Positions 10,301-18,529 are shown, counted from the first letter of the stretch. The stretch: DNA of 64,000 bases from Opitutaceae bacterium (GCA_030648295.1 JAUSID010000074.1:1-64000), one strand, 5' to 3'. Notes: generated by a model from the sequence alone, not told the origin. Made by a program: numbers and translations.

Positions 10301-10371
10301 CAGAGTGCCAGTCCAAGGAGGGGAAGGAGGCGCCGCGTGGGGCGGCGACCTGCAGCAGGGGTTGTATTCAT
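7363..10371 (-). CDS. TonB-dependent receptor 1
   Basis: A 1002-residue outer-membrane receptor. A signal peptide (residues about 1-35) is followed by a carboxypeptidase-regulatory-like beta-sandwich (GTIAGRVSNAGTRVYLEEV, about residues 36-120), a plug domain (FVVAGEREG, then NLGNFLVRLPGV and KAPTPDMDADSIGGAVNL) and a long beta-barrel ending in a terminal phenylalanine, as expected for BAM-assembled barrels. Such receptors import large or rare nutrients using TonB energy. No susD-like lipoprotein gene is nearby. The frame is open to 10587, but the ATG at 10371 gives the signal peptide. The substrate is unknown; the setting of secreted hydrolases suggests an organic nutrient rather than iron. 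Confidence 0.92.
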   Translation of the reverse strand: MNTTPAAGRRPTRRLLPLLGLALWFLFATSGYAQSAGTIAGRVSNAGTRVYLEEVEVTLRPLGWTAQTGRDGRFVFRNVPPGSYTLSAAYTGLETRTNDVSVGAGATVTEDIELTSGVYTLGEFVVAGEREGSALAIQQQRYAPNVKNVLSSDAFGNVADENLGNFLVRLPGVGTQVLEGDIVFVQVRGIHADLSAVTMDGSRGASGGPQAGMNRAFEIDKIPADFIETIEVTKAPTPDMDADSIGGAVNLVTKSAFNRRGRTITYQAGTSYNVDRSTFRPALSFMYSDILGQEQKLGVMVTASFNRTHKPRDSSNLTWRATTNTDVPAPFIINTYGEDQLKHTRAGTGIRFDYKLGEDSTVYFNTMFSHYEDGLNRHWGRFAGVNLNNVFSFFAPNGQPRTATNAAATVLPGWTDTITETINHRFEYAQNLRERAIRTWNLRAGGNRKFPTAELDYNVSFSHSRGTNLRLIPTSTVSGVGFRFDRDTPGSNALASYTQISGPDIYDIDNRILTSVNTNDDVKTDRIWGAQVNLKKNFAFVAPTYAKIGLRARGQDVIQRFGRGFFSFRGPDGVAGRNPATGVNDDNLTQFVDQGYGYHSYDGFYPSAPWMHLPTLEATMASSPAHFVEDPVNTLTQALRNNISAEEQVYSAYIMGSTRLGRLNILTGLRVEETHVTGKGTVQVLTPEERARRAAWSGALTEEERLRRIRAEYVPRTNSGKYRDVFPSVHFRYEFFEGILARASYSTGIGRPAFATIIPNDRIDDENERATISNTALEPQYADNFDLSLEYYFKPVGLLSAGVFLKELSSFIFTADMGEIPAGPDNGFAGDYAGYILRTQANGGSATVRGLELAYQQQFSNLPGFWKGFGIFVNYTRLETKGDYGDIGVNTGPADLVGFVPKSGNIGITYNAHPWSVRAQMNYTGSQLFRFNSNLANRQYEYSKNPLDLSVKYSFGPRFSVYCDVINVFRSPIQRRYQYVPTREMGHDLYSPVIKAGISGRF

Positions 10372-10664
10372 GAAAAGGCTACCGAGGTGCAACCCGGCGG
10401 TCGCGACGTGCCCGGCCTGGCGTGGTGACCGCATCCAGGCAGCGGAACGCGGCGGCGGGAGACGCGCCGGGAAAGTGCGAGGGTCGAGGCATCGGGAGGG
10501 GCATGCCCTGCCGGGGGGACCGTGCCGGCAGGGTGGAAACTCCGGTCGTTTGTGACCGTTGCGCGGAAGAGGACACAGCGTTGGCACTCCGGCAAGCGGC
10601 TCCGCCTTACATTACCGTCAGTTCGCGCCGCGCCAGCTCCGGCCGCGGGGACGCTTGAAGCGTT

Positions 10665-10932
10665 TCATTCGCCCACGGGACGGTAACCATAGGCGCGAAA
10701 CCGCTCCGAAACCCGTGCGATTTCCGCCGCGTCGAGCAGGACCGGCGGCGTGCCGGTGGCGAGCGTCGCGAGATAAAGCCGCGCGAGCTGTTCCGCCTCG
10801 ACCGTGAGCGCCACGGCATGCGCCAGCGTTTCGCCGACGACCACGAGCCCGTGGTTCGCCATCAATGCCGCGCGTCGGCCCGCCAGCGCATGGACGAGAT
10901 TGGCCGAGAGTTCGTCCGTGCCGAACGTTATT
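10665..10932 (-). pseudogene. C-terminal remnant of a FucA-type class II aldolase
   Basis: The frame reads [19 protein letters not shown] and then ANHGLVVVGE, matching the C-terminal ~85 residues of FucA-type class II aldolases (E. coli FucA, as remembered, has YATFGTRELS and HHGLIAC here). The first ~130 residues, including the zinc-binding HxH pair and catalytic Glu, are missing; only the C-terminal metal-ligand His (ANHG) survives. The remnant abuts the mtnA stop codon in a different frame and has no ATG near the junction; only TTG/ATG codons at 10865/10862 could start a 65-67 residue peptide. It is best read as a deletion product that cannot be active. Confidence 0.8.
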
Positions 10933-12019
10933 GCTCGGGAAATAATTTCTTCAGCGCCGCGGCATTGGCCGCCGCCACGCCGCGCTCGGTGATGATGCCG
11001 GTGACGAGCCGCGCCGGCGTGACATCGAAGGCGTAATTCGCGGCCGCACTGCCTTCCGGCAGCAACGCGACGTTGGCGGTGTTTCCATCCGGAAGCCGTC
11101 CGCTGATGTGGGAGACCTCGCGCGCGTCCCGCTCCTCGATCGGAATTTCGCGCCGGCCATCATGCAAGGTCCAGTCGATGCTCGGCGACGGTGCGGCCAC
11201 ATAGAACGGCACGCCATTGTCGTGCGCGGCGAGCGCCTTGAGATAGGTCCCGATTTTGTTGCACACGTCGCCGGTTGCGGTCGTGCGATCGGTGCCGACG
11301 ATGACGAGGTCGACGAGGCCGTGTTGCATGAGATGGCCACCGGCGTTGTCGGCGATGACGGTATGCGGCACGCCATGGTTGAGCAGCTCCCATGCGGTCA
11401 GGCTGGCGCCCTGGTTGCGCGGCCGGGTTTCGTCGACCCAGACGTGCAGCGGAATTCCGGAATCGTGGGCCGCATAGATTGGCGCCGTCGCCGTGCCGAC
11501 GTCCACGGTCGCGAGCCAGCCGGCGTTGCAATGGGTGAGAACGTTGACGCGCTCGCCTGGTTTCTTGCTTGCCGCGATCGCCTCGATCAGCGGCAACCCG
11601 GCGGTGGCGATTCCTCGATTCAGCCCAACGTCCTCGTCGCAGATTTCGATGGCGAGCCGGCGCGCGGCGGTCACGCGAGTGGCAGGCGCGAGGGGTGCGA
11701 CTTCGGCGCGCACGCGATCAAGCGCCCAGCGCAGGTTCACCGCGGTCGGCCGCGTGGCCAGCAGAGTTGCGTGGGCGTGCGCGAGTGCCGCATCGGAGGG
11801 ATCGGCGCGGAGCGCCAGCCACATGCCCCAGCCGGCGGTGGCGCCGATGAGCGGAGCGCCGCGGACGAACATGGCGCGAATTGCGTGCGCCGCATCGTCG
11901 AGCGTCGCGAGCCGGGCGGTGACAAATTCGTGCGGCAGCCGCGTCTGGTCGATAATTTCGACGGCCGTGCCATCGGCCGATGGCCAGATCGTGCGAGTAG
12001 GGCGGCCGTGGACGTTCAT
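10928..12019 (-). CDS. mtnA: S-methyl-5-thioribose-1-phosphate isomerase
   Basis: A 363-residue cytoplasmic isomerase that converts 5-methylthioribose-1-phosphate to methylthioribulose-1-phosphate in recycling of methylthioadenosine. Family hallmarks are RGAPLIGA (residues 53-60), Cys164 in LTHCNAG and Asp244 in [15 protein letters not shown], the catalytic pair of the family. Length is typical. The open frame extends to 12070 but the ATG at 12019 fits the family N-terminus. The usual partners (mtnB, mtnC, mtnD, mtnK, mtnP) are not in this window. The 3' neighbour is a truncated class II aldolase, which recalls the mtnA-aldolase pairing of the dihydroxyacetone-phosphate shunt. Confidence 0.93.
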   Translation of the reverse strand: MNVHGRPTRTIWPSADGTAVEIIDQTRLPHEFVTARLATLDDAAHAIRAMFVRGAPLIGATAGWGMWLALRADPSDAALAHAHATLLATRPTAVNLRWALDRVRAEVAPLAPATRVTAARRLAIEICDEDVGLNRGIATAGLPLIEAIAASKKPGERVNVLTHCNAGWLATVDVGTATAPIYAAHDSGIPLHVWVDETRPRNQGASLTAWELLNHGVPHTVIADNAGGHLMQHGLVDLVIVGTDRTTATGDVCNKIGTYLKALAAHDNGVPFYVAAPSPSIDWTLHDGRREIPIEERDAREVSHISGRLPDGNTANVALLPEGSAAANYAFDVTPARLVTGIITERGVAAANAAALKKLFPEQ

Positions 12020-12039
12020 GCTTGGGCGCGTGGAGATGC

Positions 12040-12140
12040 TAATAGTGCTAGCAGCCCGTCGGACTTGCAATATTCAGCCCAGGTTGCGGCCAAACAATTT
12101 TTTGAGCAAATCGCGCGCCGCCCCAGACGGGCTGCTAACC
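12040..12140. repeat. Small inverted-repeat element upstream of mtnA
   Basis: Ends of about 17 bp (tgctagcagcccgtcgga near 12045 and ccagacgggctgctaacc near 12123) are inverted relative to each other and enclose some 60 bp, giving a MITE- or REP-like unit of about 95 bp. It encodes nothing. It lies immediately 5' of mtnA and could influence its transcription. Confidence 0.5.
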
Positions 12141-12174
12141 GGGACATTTCACAGGCTGAATGAAAAAAAACCTT

Positions 12175-12330
12175 TTTGGTCACAGAGCGCACAGAGCTCC
12201 GACACAGAGTTCACAGAGGAAAACCCTTCGATCCAATTTGGAATGCCTGCCCATTCGCATCAGGCGCGTCCAAACACCCTGTGGTCTCCTGCTGCCTCTG
12301 TGTCCGAGCTCTGTGTCCTCTGTGACCCAT
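12175..12330. repeat. Inverted arms built from iterated CACAGAG heptamers
   Basis: The word cacagag occurs at 12181, 12190, 12203 and 12212. About 80 bp later the complementary word ctctgtg is iterated in the opposite arm (about 12295-12327), so ggtcacagag at one end pairs with ctctgtgacc at the other. The spacer between mtnA and the HEAT gene (12020-12438) contains nothing else recognisable. Confidence 0.7.
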
Positions 12331-12438
12331 GCCTTGGTTCGTCTGGCTATGAAATAACCGGGCTAAATGCCGCGCAGCGCGGCAAAGCGGGTGGCCATGC
12401 CGGTCAAGAAGCAGTTCGTCCGCCAATCATGGATGTAT

Positions 12439-14205
12439 CTAGCGCGACTGTTTTTCCAGTTCCTCTGCGGTCGCTACGGCCTTCGGATTCTTGAGTCCGC
12501 GGAGCGCGGTGAGAACCGCGTTTTTTTCCGCCGGATTTTCCGCGACGCTCCACACCTGCCGCAGGCCCGTGATCGCCGCGGAAACGGCTTCGGGGGCCGG
12601 CGTCGATCTAGCTCCGGCTGCGCTCTTCGCATACAACGTCGTAACCGAGCGGACGGCCAGCGCGCGCACGCCGGCATCCGAGTCTTCCCGCGCCACCGCC
12701 AGCAGCTTCGCCGCGGGACGAAGATCCCGCCAGCTCCCCAATGCGCGCAATGCGACCCTGCGCGTTTCGATCACGTCGGACTTCAGCAGGCCGGCCAGCG
12801 AGTTGAAGGCGGCGTCGCCGCCGATCCCGGCGAGCATCACGAAGAGGGGAGTGCCTTCGGCGACCGGAAGTTTTTCGGCAGCGTCGAAGATCAACTTTGC
12901 CGCTTCGTCCGGGGATGGATGTTTAACCGCGAGCCGGCGCAGCGCGTTCTCCAAATTTCCGCGCTGGCTCGCTGGCAGCCGATGATGCAACTCGAGCACC
13001 GCGCCGAGGTTGCGGCCGGTCCCGAGCGTCATGACCGCGTTCGCGGCGAGCCGGCCGAAATCGGCATCCGCGTAAACTTCCGGCTGCAACAGCTCCGGCA
13101 CCAACGCGCGATGACCGCGGCTCACCAGCACGTCGAGGGCGGCTTCGCGGGCATCACCACCACTGCGAAATGACTCGAGCAGCCGCGCGGTCACCTCGTC
13201 TCCCGCAATACGTGAAAGCGCCAGTCGCGCTGAAACCGCCGGCTCGTCCGTTCCGATCATCAGCGGCAGCAGCGCGGCGACGTCGGACGGATCGCCAATA
13301 ACCGAAAGCAGTCTGGCCGCGGCGGCGCGCACGGCCGTGTCTTTCGACTTGAGCGCTCCGCGGGCAAGCGGCGCCGCCGCACGGTCCCCGCGATCAAATA
13401 AAACGGAGAGGACTTGCACCTGCGCTTCGGCGGACAGCGACGGAAACACGCGACCGACCGCACCAGTGAGTTTTGATCCGAACTCGCCCGAGCGGATGAG
13501 CGCGAGCGCGGCCATGCGAGACACCGGTTCGTTCGACGTGAGAGCGGCCACGACGGCGGCGCCGGGATCGCCCGAGCGTCGCGCCAGACTCAGGGTCGCG
13601 GCCGTCACTTGGGCCGGAGATCCATTTGTCGCCACCCGGCGCAGGAGTTCGAGCGACCTGGCGTGCTCCGACGGCGGCAAGAGCTCGGCGACGCGGAGCA
13701 GCGCGTCACCCCACGCCGTCCGCAGTGCAGGGGGAGGCTCATCACGGGCGAGTGCGCTGGCGGCCGCAACCGACCCGATGTTGCCGAGCGCATTCACCGC
13801 CGCGTCGACGAGCATCGAATCCGGTGACGTCATCAGCTTCGCGAGCGCAGGCACCGCGGCCGCGCTCCGACGGTTTCCGAGCGAGTTGATCACTCCAGCC
13901 CTCAACCTGGAATCGCCAATGGAATCCAACGCATCGAGCAGTGCGCGATCGCACGCGGCTCCCGGAATGTTCTCGAGGACGGATCGCGCGGAAAACGACC
14001 ACGCCGGATCCTTCAACAATGTCGCCAGGACCGGAATTAATCGCTCGGTGGCGACAGCGCGCAAATCCGCAAAGGCACGCGTCCGCTCAACTGTGCCCGC
14101 ATTTCCATCCAGCGCGACTTTCAGCGCCGCGTCTTCCGACGGCGCGGCACCGCGCAGTGAAGCGGCAAGAACCATGGTTACCGCAAGGTGTGGGAAGCAT
14201 TTCAT
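12439..14205 (-). CDS. HEAT-repeat protein (paired with Gfo/Idh oxidoreductase)
   Basis: A 588-residue exported protein (signal peptide MKCFPHLAVTMVLAASLRGA) made almost entirely of short alpha-helical HEAT-like repeats, seen as recurring units such as AVPALAKLM, AAVNALGNIGS and VALRALGSWRD about 30-40 residues apart. No catalytic motif is visible, so a scaffold or binding role is likely. The gene starts 64 bp after the stop of the Gfo/Idh/MocA oxidoreductase on the same strand, and the same order recurs at 27821-31170. The frame is open to 14289, but the ATG at 14205 supplies the signal peptide. Confidence 0.8.
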   Translation of the reverse strand: MKCFPHLAVTMVLAASLRGAAPSEDAALKVALDGNAGTVERTRAFADLRAVATERLIPVLATLLKDPAWSFSARSVLENIPGAACDRALLDALDSIGDSRLRAGVINSLGNRRSAAAVPALAKLMTSPDSMLVDAAVNALGNIGSVAAASALARDEPPPALRTAWGDALLRVAELLPPSEHARSLELLRRVATNGSPAQVTAATLSLARRSGDPGAAVVAALTSNEPVSRMAALALIRSGEFGSKLTGAVGRVFPSLSAEAQVQVLSVLFDRGDRAAAPLARGALKSKDTAVRAAAARLLSVIGDPSDVAALLPLMIGTDEPAVSARLALSRIAGDEVTARLLESFRSGGDAREAALDVLVSRGHRALVPELLQPEVYADADFGRLAANAVMTLGTGRNLGAVLELHHRLPASQRGNLENALRRLAVKHPSPDEAAKLIFDAAEKLPVAEGTPLFVMLAGIGGDAAFNSLAGLLKSDVIETRRVALRALGSWRDLRPAAKLLAVAREDSDAGVRALAVRSVTTLYAKSAAGARSTPAPEAVSAAITGLRQVWSVAENPAEKNAVLTALRGLKNPKAVATAEELEKQSR

Positions 14206-14269
14206 TCGCGTGTAGTCGCGTCCATGCGCGGTTGTCGCTGCTCGGGTTGGTGGCTGGCCTCCGGCAACA

Positions 14270-15553
14270 TCACAAGTGCCAAGGCTCACGCATGGCGCGC
14301 GCCCGCAGCCGGTTGGCGGCCTCGTCGCCGACGAACTCCTCCTGGTCGGGATTCCAGTTCAGCTTGCGTCCGAGTTTCAGGCAGATGTTGCCGCAGTGCA
14401 GCAGCGAGCCCAGCCGGTGCAGTTTCTCGACCGGGAAATATGGGTCGCGCCGTGACCGCACGCAATCGATGAAGTTGCGGTGCTCGCGCGCCGGCTCGGT
14501 GTACAGGTGCACGCCGTCCGGCGGAACGATCGCATCGAGAATCTCCGGGCTGCTGGCCTCGACCGGGCGCCGCCACGCGGTGTTGCCCACCCAGCCCTTG
14601 TCGCCCTCGAACCGCAGCCCGGTGCCGGTGTTCTCAATCCGCAGCTGCACGCCATTGCGGTAAACATATTTCAGCTCGAAGTCCCACGCCGTGTCGTAAA
14701 GCCCCTCGCCAAACACGCACGTGCCTTCGACCGACACCGGACCGGTGTGCTCGGTGTTGTTCGCCCACTGCGCCGTATCGACCTGGTGGCACCCCCAATC
14801 CGTGAGCATTCCGCCCGAGTAAGCCTGAATCCAGCGGAAGTTGAAATGCACGCGCTCCGGTTGATAGGGCGCAAGCGGTGCGGGCCCGAGCCACATATCG
14901 TAGTCGAGCTCGGGTGGCACGGGATCTTCGCGGATGGGAACAACGCGGCGCGCCAGATTCCCGGACGGAAGCTGCACGCGGATTGTGTGCAGCCGGCCGA
15001 TCGCGCCATTGCGCACCAGTTCCGCCATCCGGTGATACATCGGGAGCGCGCGATCCTCGGTCGAAGCCTGGTAAACCCGGCCGTAGCGGCGCACGGCGGC
15101 GGCGAGCAATTGGCCCTCGCGAATCGTGACCGTCGGCTTCTCGCACAGCACATCCTTGCCCGCGCGCAACGCCGCCATCGCGATCGGCGTGTGCCAGTGG
15201 TCCGGCGTCGAAATGCAGACGGCGTCGATGTCGGGCCGGGCGATCACGTCACGCCAATCCCGATACAGCGCGCGTTCCGGCGGCGCGGCACCCGAGCGCG
15301 TGACCATTTCCGCCGCGAGTCCGAGGTGCTTCCGGTCGACATCGCACAACGCGACGACCTCGACGTCCGCCAGGGTGAGGATCGAGGCGAGATTGACGGC
15401 CCGGCCGTGATCGCCGGTGCCGACGAACCCGACGGTGATTTTGTTCGACGGCGAGACCGTTCCGTTCGCGCCGAAAATGTGCGCGGGCAGAAACAGCGGT
15501 GCCGAGCCAGCAGCGAGGATCCCGCGCAGAAAATCGCGACGTGTGGGGTTCAT
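14270..15553 (-). CDS. Tat-exported Gfo/Idh/MocA family oxidoreductase
   Basis: A 427-residue NAD(P)-dependent dehydrogenase with a twin-arginine signal (TRRDFLRG near residue 4), so folded with cofactor before export. The Rossmann motif GFVGTGDHG is at about residues 42-50, and the family signature CEKP follows near residue 137. The C-terminal half is the GFO_IDH_MocA-type alpha/beta domain with WGCHQVDTAQW, where the family often carries metal- or substrate-binding His/Asp. Relatives oxidise sugars, inositols or glycosides, often at C3. It lies between a TIM-barrel isomerase and a HEAT protein on the same strand, a combination usual in 3-keto-sugar metabolism of Planctomycetes and Verrucomicrobia; the substrate is inferred only as a sugar. 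Confidence 0.88.
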   Translation of the reverse strand: MNPTRRDFLRGILAAGSAPLFLPAHIFGANGTVSPSNKITVGFVGTGDHGRAVNLASILTLADVEVVALCDVDRKHLGLAAEMVTRSGAAPPERALYRDWRDVIARPDIDAVCISTPDHWHTPIAMAALRAGKDVLCEKPTVTIREGQLLAAAVRRYGRVYQASTEDRALPMYHRMAELVRNGAIGRLHTIRVQLPSGNLARRVVPIREDPVPPELDYDMWLGPAPLAPYQPERVHFNFRWIQAYSGGMLTDWGCHQVDTAQWANNTEHTGPVSVEGTCVFGEGLYDTAWDFELKYVYRNGVQLRIENTGTGLRFEGDKGWVGNTAWRRPVEASSPEILDAIVPPDGVHLYTEPAREHRNFIDCVRSRRDPYFPVEKLHRLGSLLHCGNICLKLGRKLNWNPDQEEFVGDEAANRLRARAMREPWHL

Positions 15554-15616
15554 GGTGGGCTGCGTTTAAGAGCTATACGGCAATCTTGGATATTCCGGCG
15601 GGTTAGGCAGTACCAA

Positions 15617-15690
15617 GCCATTTGACAGGAGGAAACGGAGATAATGGAGGATAATTCTGTCCTCTCTGTTTCCTCCGTTTGCTCCTGTAA
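15617..15690. repeat. Hairpin upstream of the Gfo/Idh gene
   Basis: The left arm acaggaggaaacggagataa (about 15625) pairs imperfectly with a right arm ending tcctccgtttgctcctgt (about 15687), with a loop of under 15 bp. It has the same build as the other word-like hairpins but uses a different word. It sits in the 207-bp spacer between the isomerase and the oxidoreductase. Confidence 0.65.
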
Positions 15691-15760
15691 GAATTCCGAG
15701 GTTTGAAAGCATCAACCAAGGCAAAAGGCATGAATGGACATAGAAGGCATAACGTCCGGG

Positions 15761-16639
15761 CTATTGCGCGGACGCCTGCATCCGTTTCCACGCCTCCATC
15801 GTCTTTGCCAGCACCTCGCGCGGCGGCGCCTTGATGCCGTAGCCCTGAAATCCAATCGGGCCGGTGTAGCCGGCGGCGCGCACTTTCCGCAGGAACGCGC
15901 CGACATCGTAGCTGCCTTCGCCGAGCGGAAGAATCAACCGCGTCCAATTCATCGCCTTCGTGTCACCGGTGTCGGCGCCATTGATCGTGACAAACATCAA
16001 TCGCGGAAGCGCGGCTTTCAGCAGCGGCGCCGGGTCGCGCTCCGATCCTTCGACTTTCAACCAGTGGCAAAGGTTGAAGGTGACGCCGACGGCCGGATGA
16101 TTGAGCCGCTCGGCCATTTGGATGGCGTCCTCGAAGTGCGCCAGATATTGCCCGGTGTGCGGATACAACGCGACTTTCACGCCGCGCGCTTTGGCGTAGT
16201 CGGCTATTTCCTTCAACCGGGCGGCAACGATGTTGTCATTCGCGCCGGAGCGCGACATCGGCGGCGCGCCTTCACGTTGGAGCTTTGACACTGCGAGCCA
16301 TAGCACCGTGTCGAATCCCTTCATCGCATCGAGCTGCGCACGGAGCTTGTCGTCGAGCGCCGGCCGGTCGGGATGAAGCGCCAGCGTCAGGTAACCATTG
16401 AAGAACTTCAGGCCGGCCTGCTTCAGCGCCTCGGCCATCGGGCGATCGCCGGCGGCGCCGCCGAGTCCGGCGTAGCCGAGTTCCTTGAGCAGCGGCACGA
16501 CCACGTCGGGTCCGCCTTTCGCGATCGTATTCATCGCGAAGAACGGACTCTCCGCCGCCCGGCCCAGCGCCGTGAGGCTGAGGATGCAACACACCACGGC
16601 GAACGGGCGGATTTTCATGAGGTAGCCGGGAAATTTCAC
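15761..16639 (-). CDS. Secreted sugar phosphate isomerase/epimerase-like TIM barrel
   Basis: A protein of about 290 residues with a signal peptide (PFAVVCCILSLTALGRAAES). It follows the xylose-isomerase-like AP-endonuclease-2 TIM-barrel family: YAGLGGAAGD, a VALYPHTGQYLAHFED segment with the usual His/Glu-rich metal site, GVTFNLCHWLKVEG and GPIGFQGYG near the C-terminus. Members with signal peptides often lie next to Gfo/Idh/MocA genes and are thought to epimerise or isomerise oxidised sugars. The start is either the GTG at 16639, preceded by a GGAG at good spacing, or the ATG at 16618 seven codons later. The substrate is unknown. Confidence 0.8.
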   Translation of the reverse strand: MKFPGYLMKIRPFAVVCCILSLTALGRAAESPFFAMNTIAKGGPDVVVPLLKELGYAGLGGAAGDRPMAEALKQAGLKFFNGYLTLALHPDRPALDDKLRAQLDAMKGFDTVLWLAVSKLQREGAPPMSRSGANDNIVAARLKEIADYAKARGVKVALYPHTGQYLAHFEDAIQMAERLNHPAVGVTFNLCHWLKVEGSERDPAPLLKAALPRLMFVTINGADTGDTKAMNWTRLILPLGEGSYDVGAFLRKVRAAGYTGPIGFQGYGIKAPPREVLAKTMEAWKRMQASAQ

Positions 16640-17050
16640 CCTCTGCTCCGCTGCGAATGCACCGTGTGTTCGCTTGTGCCGTGCGCCGGCGCGCGCTCCA
16701 CGATTTCCCGGCTAAGGGCAAAACCCGCCGAAGGCGGGTAAACTGCGGCGGCTTGTGCGCCTCCGGCGCATTTTGCATTTAGCCCGCATGAACGCGGGGC
16801 GCTCGCCGGAACATTGGGATGTTGGCGGTCAGACACGGGTGAAGACCAATTCAAGGGTGAAAAATGCGGGCTAGGCGGACGAGCGCAGGGGCGAACCGCG
16901 CCACCCCAGCCATGTCTTACCGGGGTCGCAATGAAAATGAGTCTGCGAGGGGCGGTGCCTCTGCAGCACCGGCCTGCCCGCCGCAGTGGCTGCGGCATCC
17001 CTTCGACAAGCTCAGGGCAAGCTCTGCCGCAGATTGATTCGAAAGCGCGC

Positions 17051-17263
17051 TAGACTCCTTGAACTCCCAAACTCGTTGTGAACAGGTCAAGCTTGCCCGC
17101 CTCCGGCGGCGCCGAAGGCGACCAGGGTTCTCGAAAATTCCTAAACTGTCATTCTGAGGGCCGCCGAAGAATCCAGTGGCGCGTCCGGCTGCGAGCATCT
17201 TACTGGATTCTTCGCCAAGCCTCAGAATGACAAACCGGGAATTGTGTCGGGTCTGAGGCTGCG
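17051..17263. repeat. Long intergenic repeat, copy A
   Basis: It begins ctagactccttgaactccc and runs through gtcattctgagggccgccga, its inverted counterpart ending caagcctcagaatgac, and a tail gtcgggtctgaggctgcgcc. A second, nearly identical but shorter copy is at 36683-36860 in the same orientation. Copy A has about 35 extra bases near 17090-17127. The inner arms form a hairpin. Confidence 0.85.
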
Positions 17264-17442
17264 CCTCGTGGTTAGGAAGATCTTCCGGCAAGGAAGCCGC
17301 AGCCACTTCTGGAGCGAATCGTCGGGGCTCGTCCCGTCGTGCGAAACGGCCGGATTCGACCATTTGCATGTCACAGGTGTGACAGAAAACTGGTCGATCT
17401 CCGGCGCCCTGAGTAATCTGGCCGAGGGAATCTTGAAAAATC

Positions 17443-17486
17443 TGCTGCCAGTTCTTTGTCACACGTGTGACAAAGAACTGGCAGCA
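17443..17486. repeat. 44-bp perfect palindrome
   Basis: Positions 17443-17464 are the exact reverse complement of 17465-17486 with no spacer; the centre is gtcacacgtgtgac. A partial relative of the centre (gtcacaggtgtgac) lies about 80 bp upstream near 17370. It is downstream of the GH16 gene. It could be a cruciform/hairpin repeat or a dimeric-regulator site. Confidence 0.9.
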
Positions 17487-17652
17487 CGGCAAGGGCGGTC
17501 CGCCCATGATTTGGCGCCCGGATCGCGGGCAAGATGCCCGTGCCACGCCGGCGGCAACGGGTTTGGAAGTGGCATGGGCGTCTCGCCCATGATGGGCTGC
17601 CCGGATCACGGGCAGGATGCCCGTGCCACTTCGAACTCACGTTACGCGAAGC

Positions 17653-18396
17653 TCATTTTCGTTCGTAGAATCGCACGTACTCGAAAACCGCATACACGGG
17701 CAGCCGGCTCTCGTCCACCGTCTGGGTTTTCCCGAGGTGCGACGCAATCGAGGTGAGCCAGATGTGCTGGTCACTATGCTCGCCGAGTTTCGTCGCCTCG
17801 ACCGTCAGGACGGGCTTTCCCTCGAAATAGTAGACGATTTTTTCGGCCGTGAACTCGCAGCCCCAGACGTGGAAGTCGGCGGACAGATCCGGCGTCGTCA
17901 CCGCTTTCCCGCTGACGCCCACATGAGTTGGCAGCCATCGATGCGTGTTCGCACCGTAGCGGCGCGGATTGATTGAATCGTTTTCGCACACATCAAGCTC
18001 CTGCACTGACTCGCTGGTGTCGGTTGAGCCCGAACGATTGTGCTTCATCATCCAGAAAGAGGTATGCCAGCCAGCGGTCGGCGGCACCTTGAAGCGTGCC
18101 TCGTAGTAGCCGTACTTGAACGCGCGCTTGGAGATGACACCGGCGCCGGTGTATTCCTTGTCGCCGGATTTTTGTTTTTTCAGCGCCAGCCAGAGGCAGC
18201 CATCGCGCACGGACACATTGGCCGGAAGTTGCGTGCTCCAATGTTTGCTGTCCGTCCGGTAATCCCAGCGCGCGGGATCGAGGCGCGATTGGTCGAACTC
18301 GTCGGCCCACGCGAGCACGTACGCTTTGTCGGGCGGCTTGGCGTGCAATCCGGCGGTGGCAAGTCCGAGCGCGGCGAGAATCCAGGAGAGTTTCAT
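17653..18396 (-). CDS. Secreted GH16-family glycoside hydrolase
   Basis: A 247-residue protein consisting of a signal peptide (MKLSWILAALGLATAGLHA) and a single jelly-roll GH16 domain. The catalytic signature ExDxxE is present as ELDVCE, giving Glu133 nucleophile, Asp135 and Glu138 acid/base. The N-terminal WADEFDQSRLDPARW is also typical. GH16 enzymes cut beta-1,3/1,4-glucans or galactans such as laminarin, agarose, carrageenan and porphyran; the subfamily is not certain from reading alone. Its location next to a TonB receptor and close to two sulfatases favours a marine- or algal-type, possibly sulfated, galactan, but this is inference. The frame is open to 18447; the ATG at 18396 is the signal-peptide start. 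Confidence 0.9.
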   Translation of the reverse strand: MKLSWILAALGLATAGLHAKPPDKAYVLAWADEFDQSRLDPARWDYRTDSKHWSTQLPANVSVRDGCLWLALKKQKSGDKEYTGAGVISKRAFKYGYYEARFKVPPTAGWHTSFWMMKHNRSGSTDTSESVQELDVCENDSINPRRYGANTHRWLPTHVGVSGKAVTTPDLSADFHVWGCEFTAEKIVYYFEGKPVLTVEATKLGEHSDQHIWLTSIASHLGKTQTVDESRLPVYAVFEYVRFYERK

Positions 18397-18469
18397 CGTG
18401 GTGTCAGCGCGACCTTGCCGCCCCGCTCGAGCCGCGGCAACGAGCATTCCGGGCGACGATTCCTCGCCG

Positions 18470-18505
18470 GCCAGATACGTGATACGATCGTATCACGTAT
18501 CTGGC
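18470..18505. repeat. 36-bp perfect palindrome upstream of the GH16 gene
   Basis: The half gccagatacgtgatacga is followed directly by its exact reverse complement. It lies about 75 bp upstream of the GH16 start codon and could be an operator or a hairpin repeat. It is one of two long perfect palindromes that bracket the GH16 gene. Confidence 0.9.
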
Positions 18506-18529
18506 TCGATCACTTATTCGGCCTTAGAT

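Larger units (their letters stand above)
16640..17652. repeat. About 1 kb of repeat-rich spacer without a credible gene
   Basis: This spacer is a mosaic of repeats. It holds a tagcccgcat/atgcgggcta pair (about 16790 and 16864), a tggctgcggcatcccttcga element (about 16987-17036) related to one at 23498-23547, a long element shared with 36683-36860, a 44-bp perfect palindrome, and gatgcccgtgccac units near 17520 and 17619. Open frames here are GC-rich shadows with no family resemblance. Confidence 0.7.

Noticed and set aside
16636-16998. A 120-codon minus-strand frame in the repeat-rich spacer
   Set aside because: Its product is arginine/proline-rich with no family pattern and it is composed of inverted-repeat units, so it is taken as a shadow frame in GC-rich DNA.
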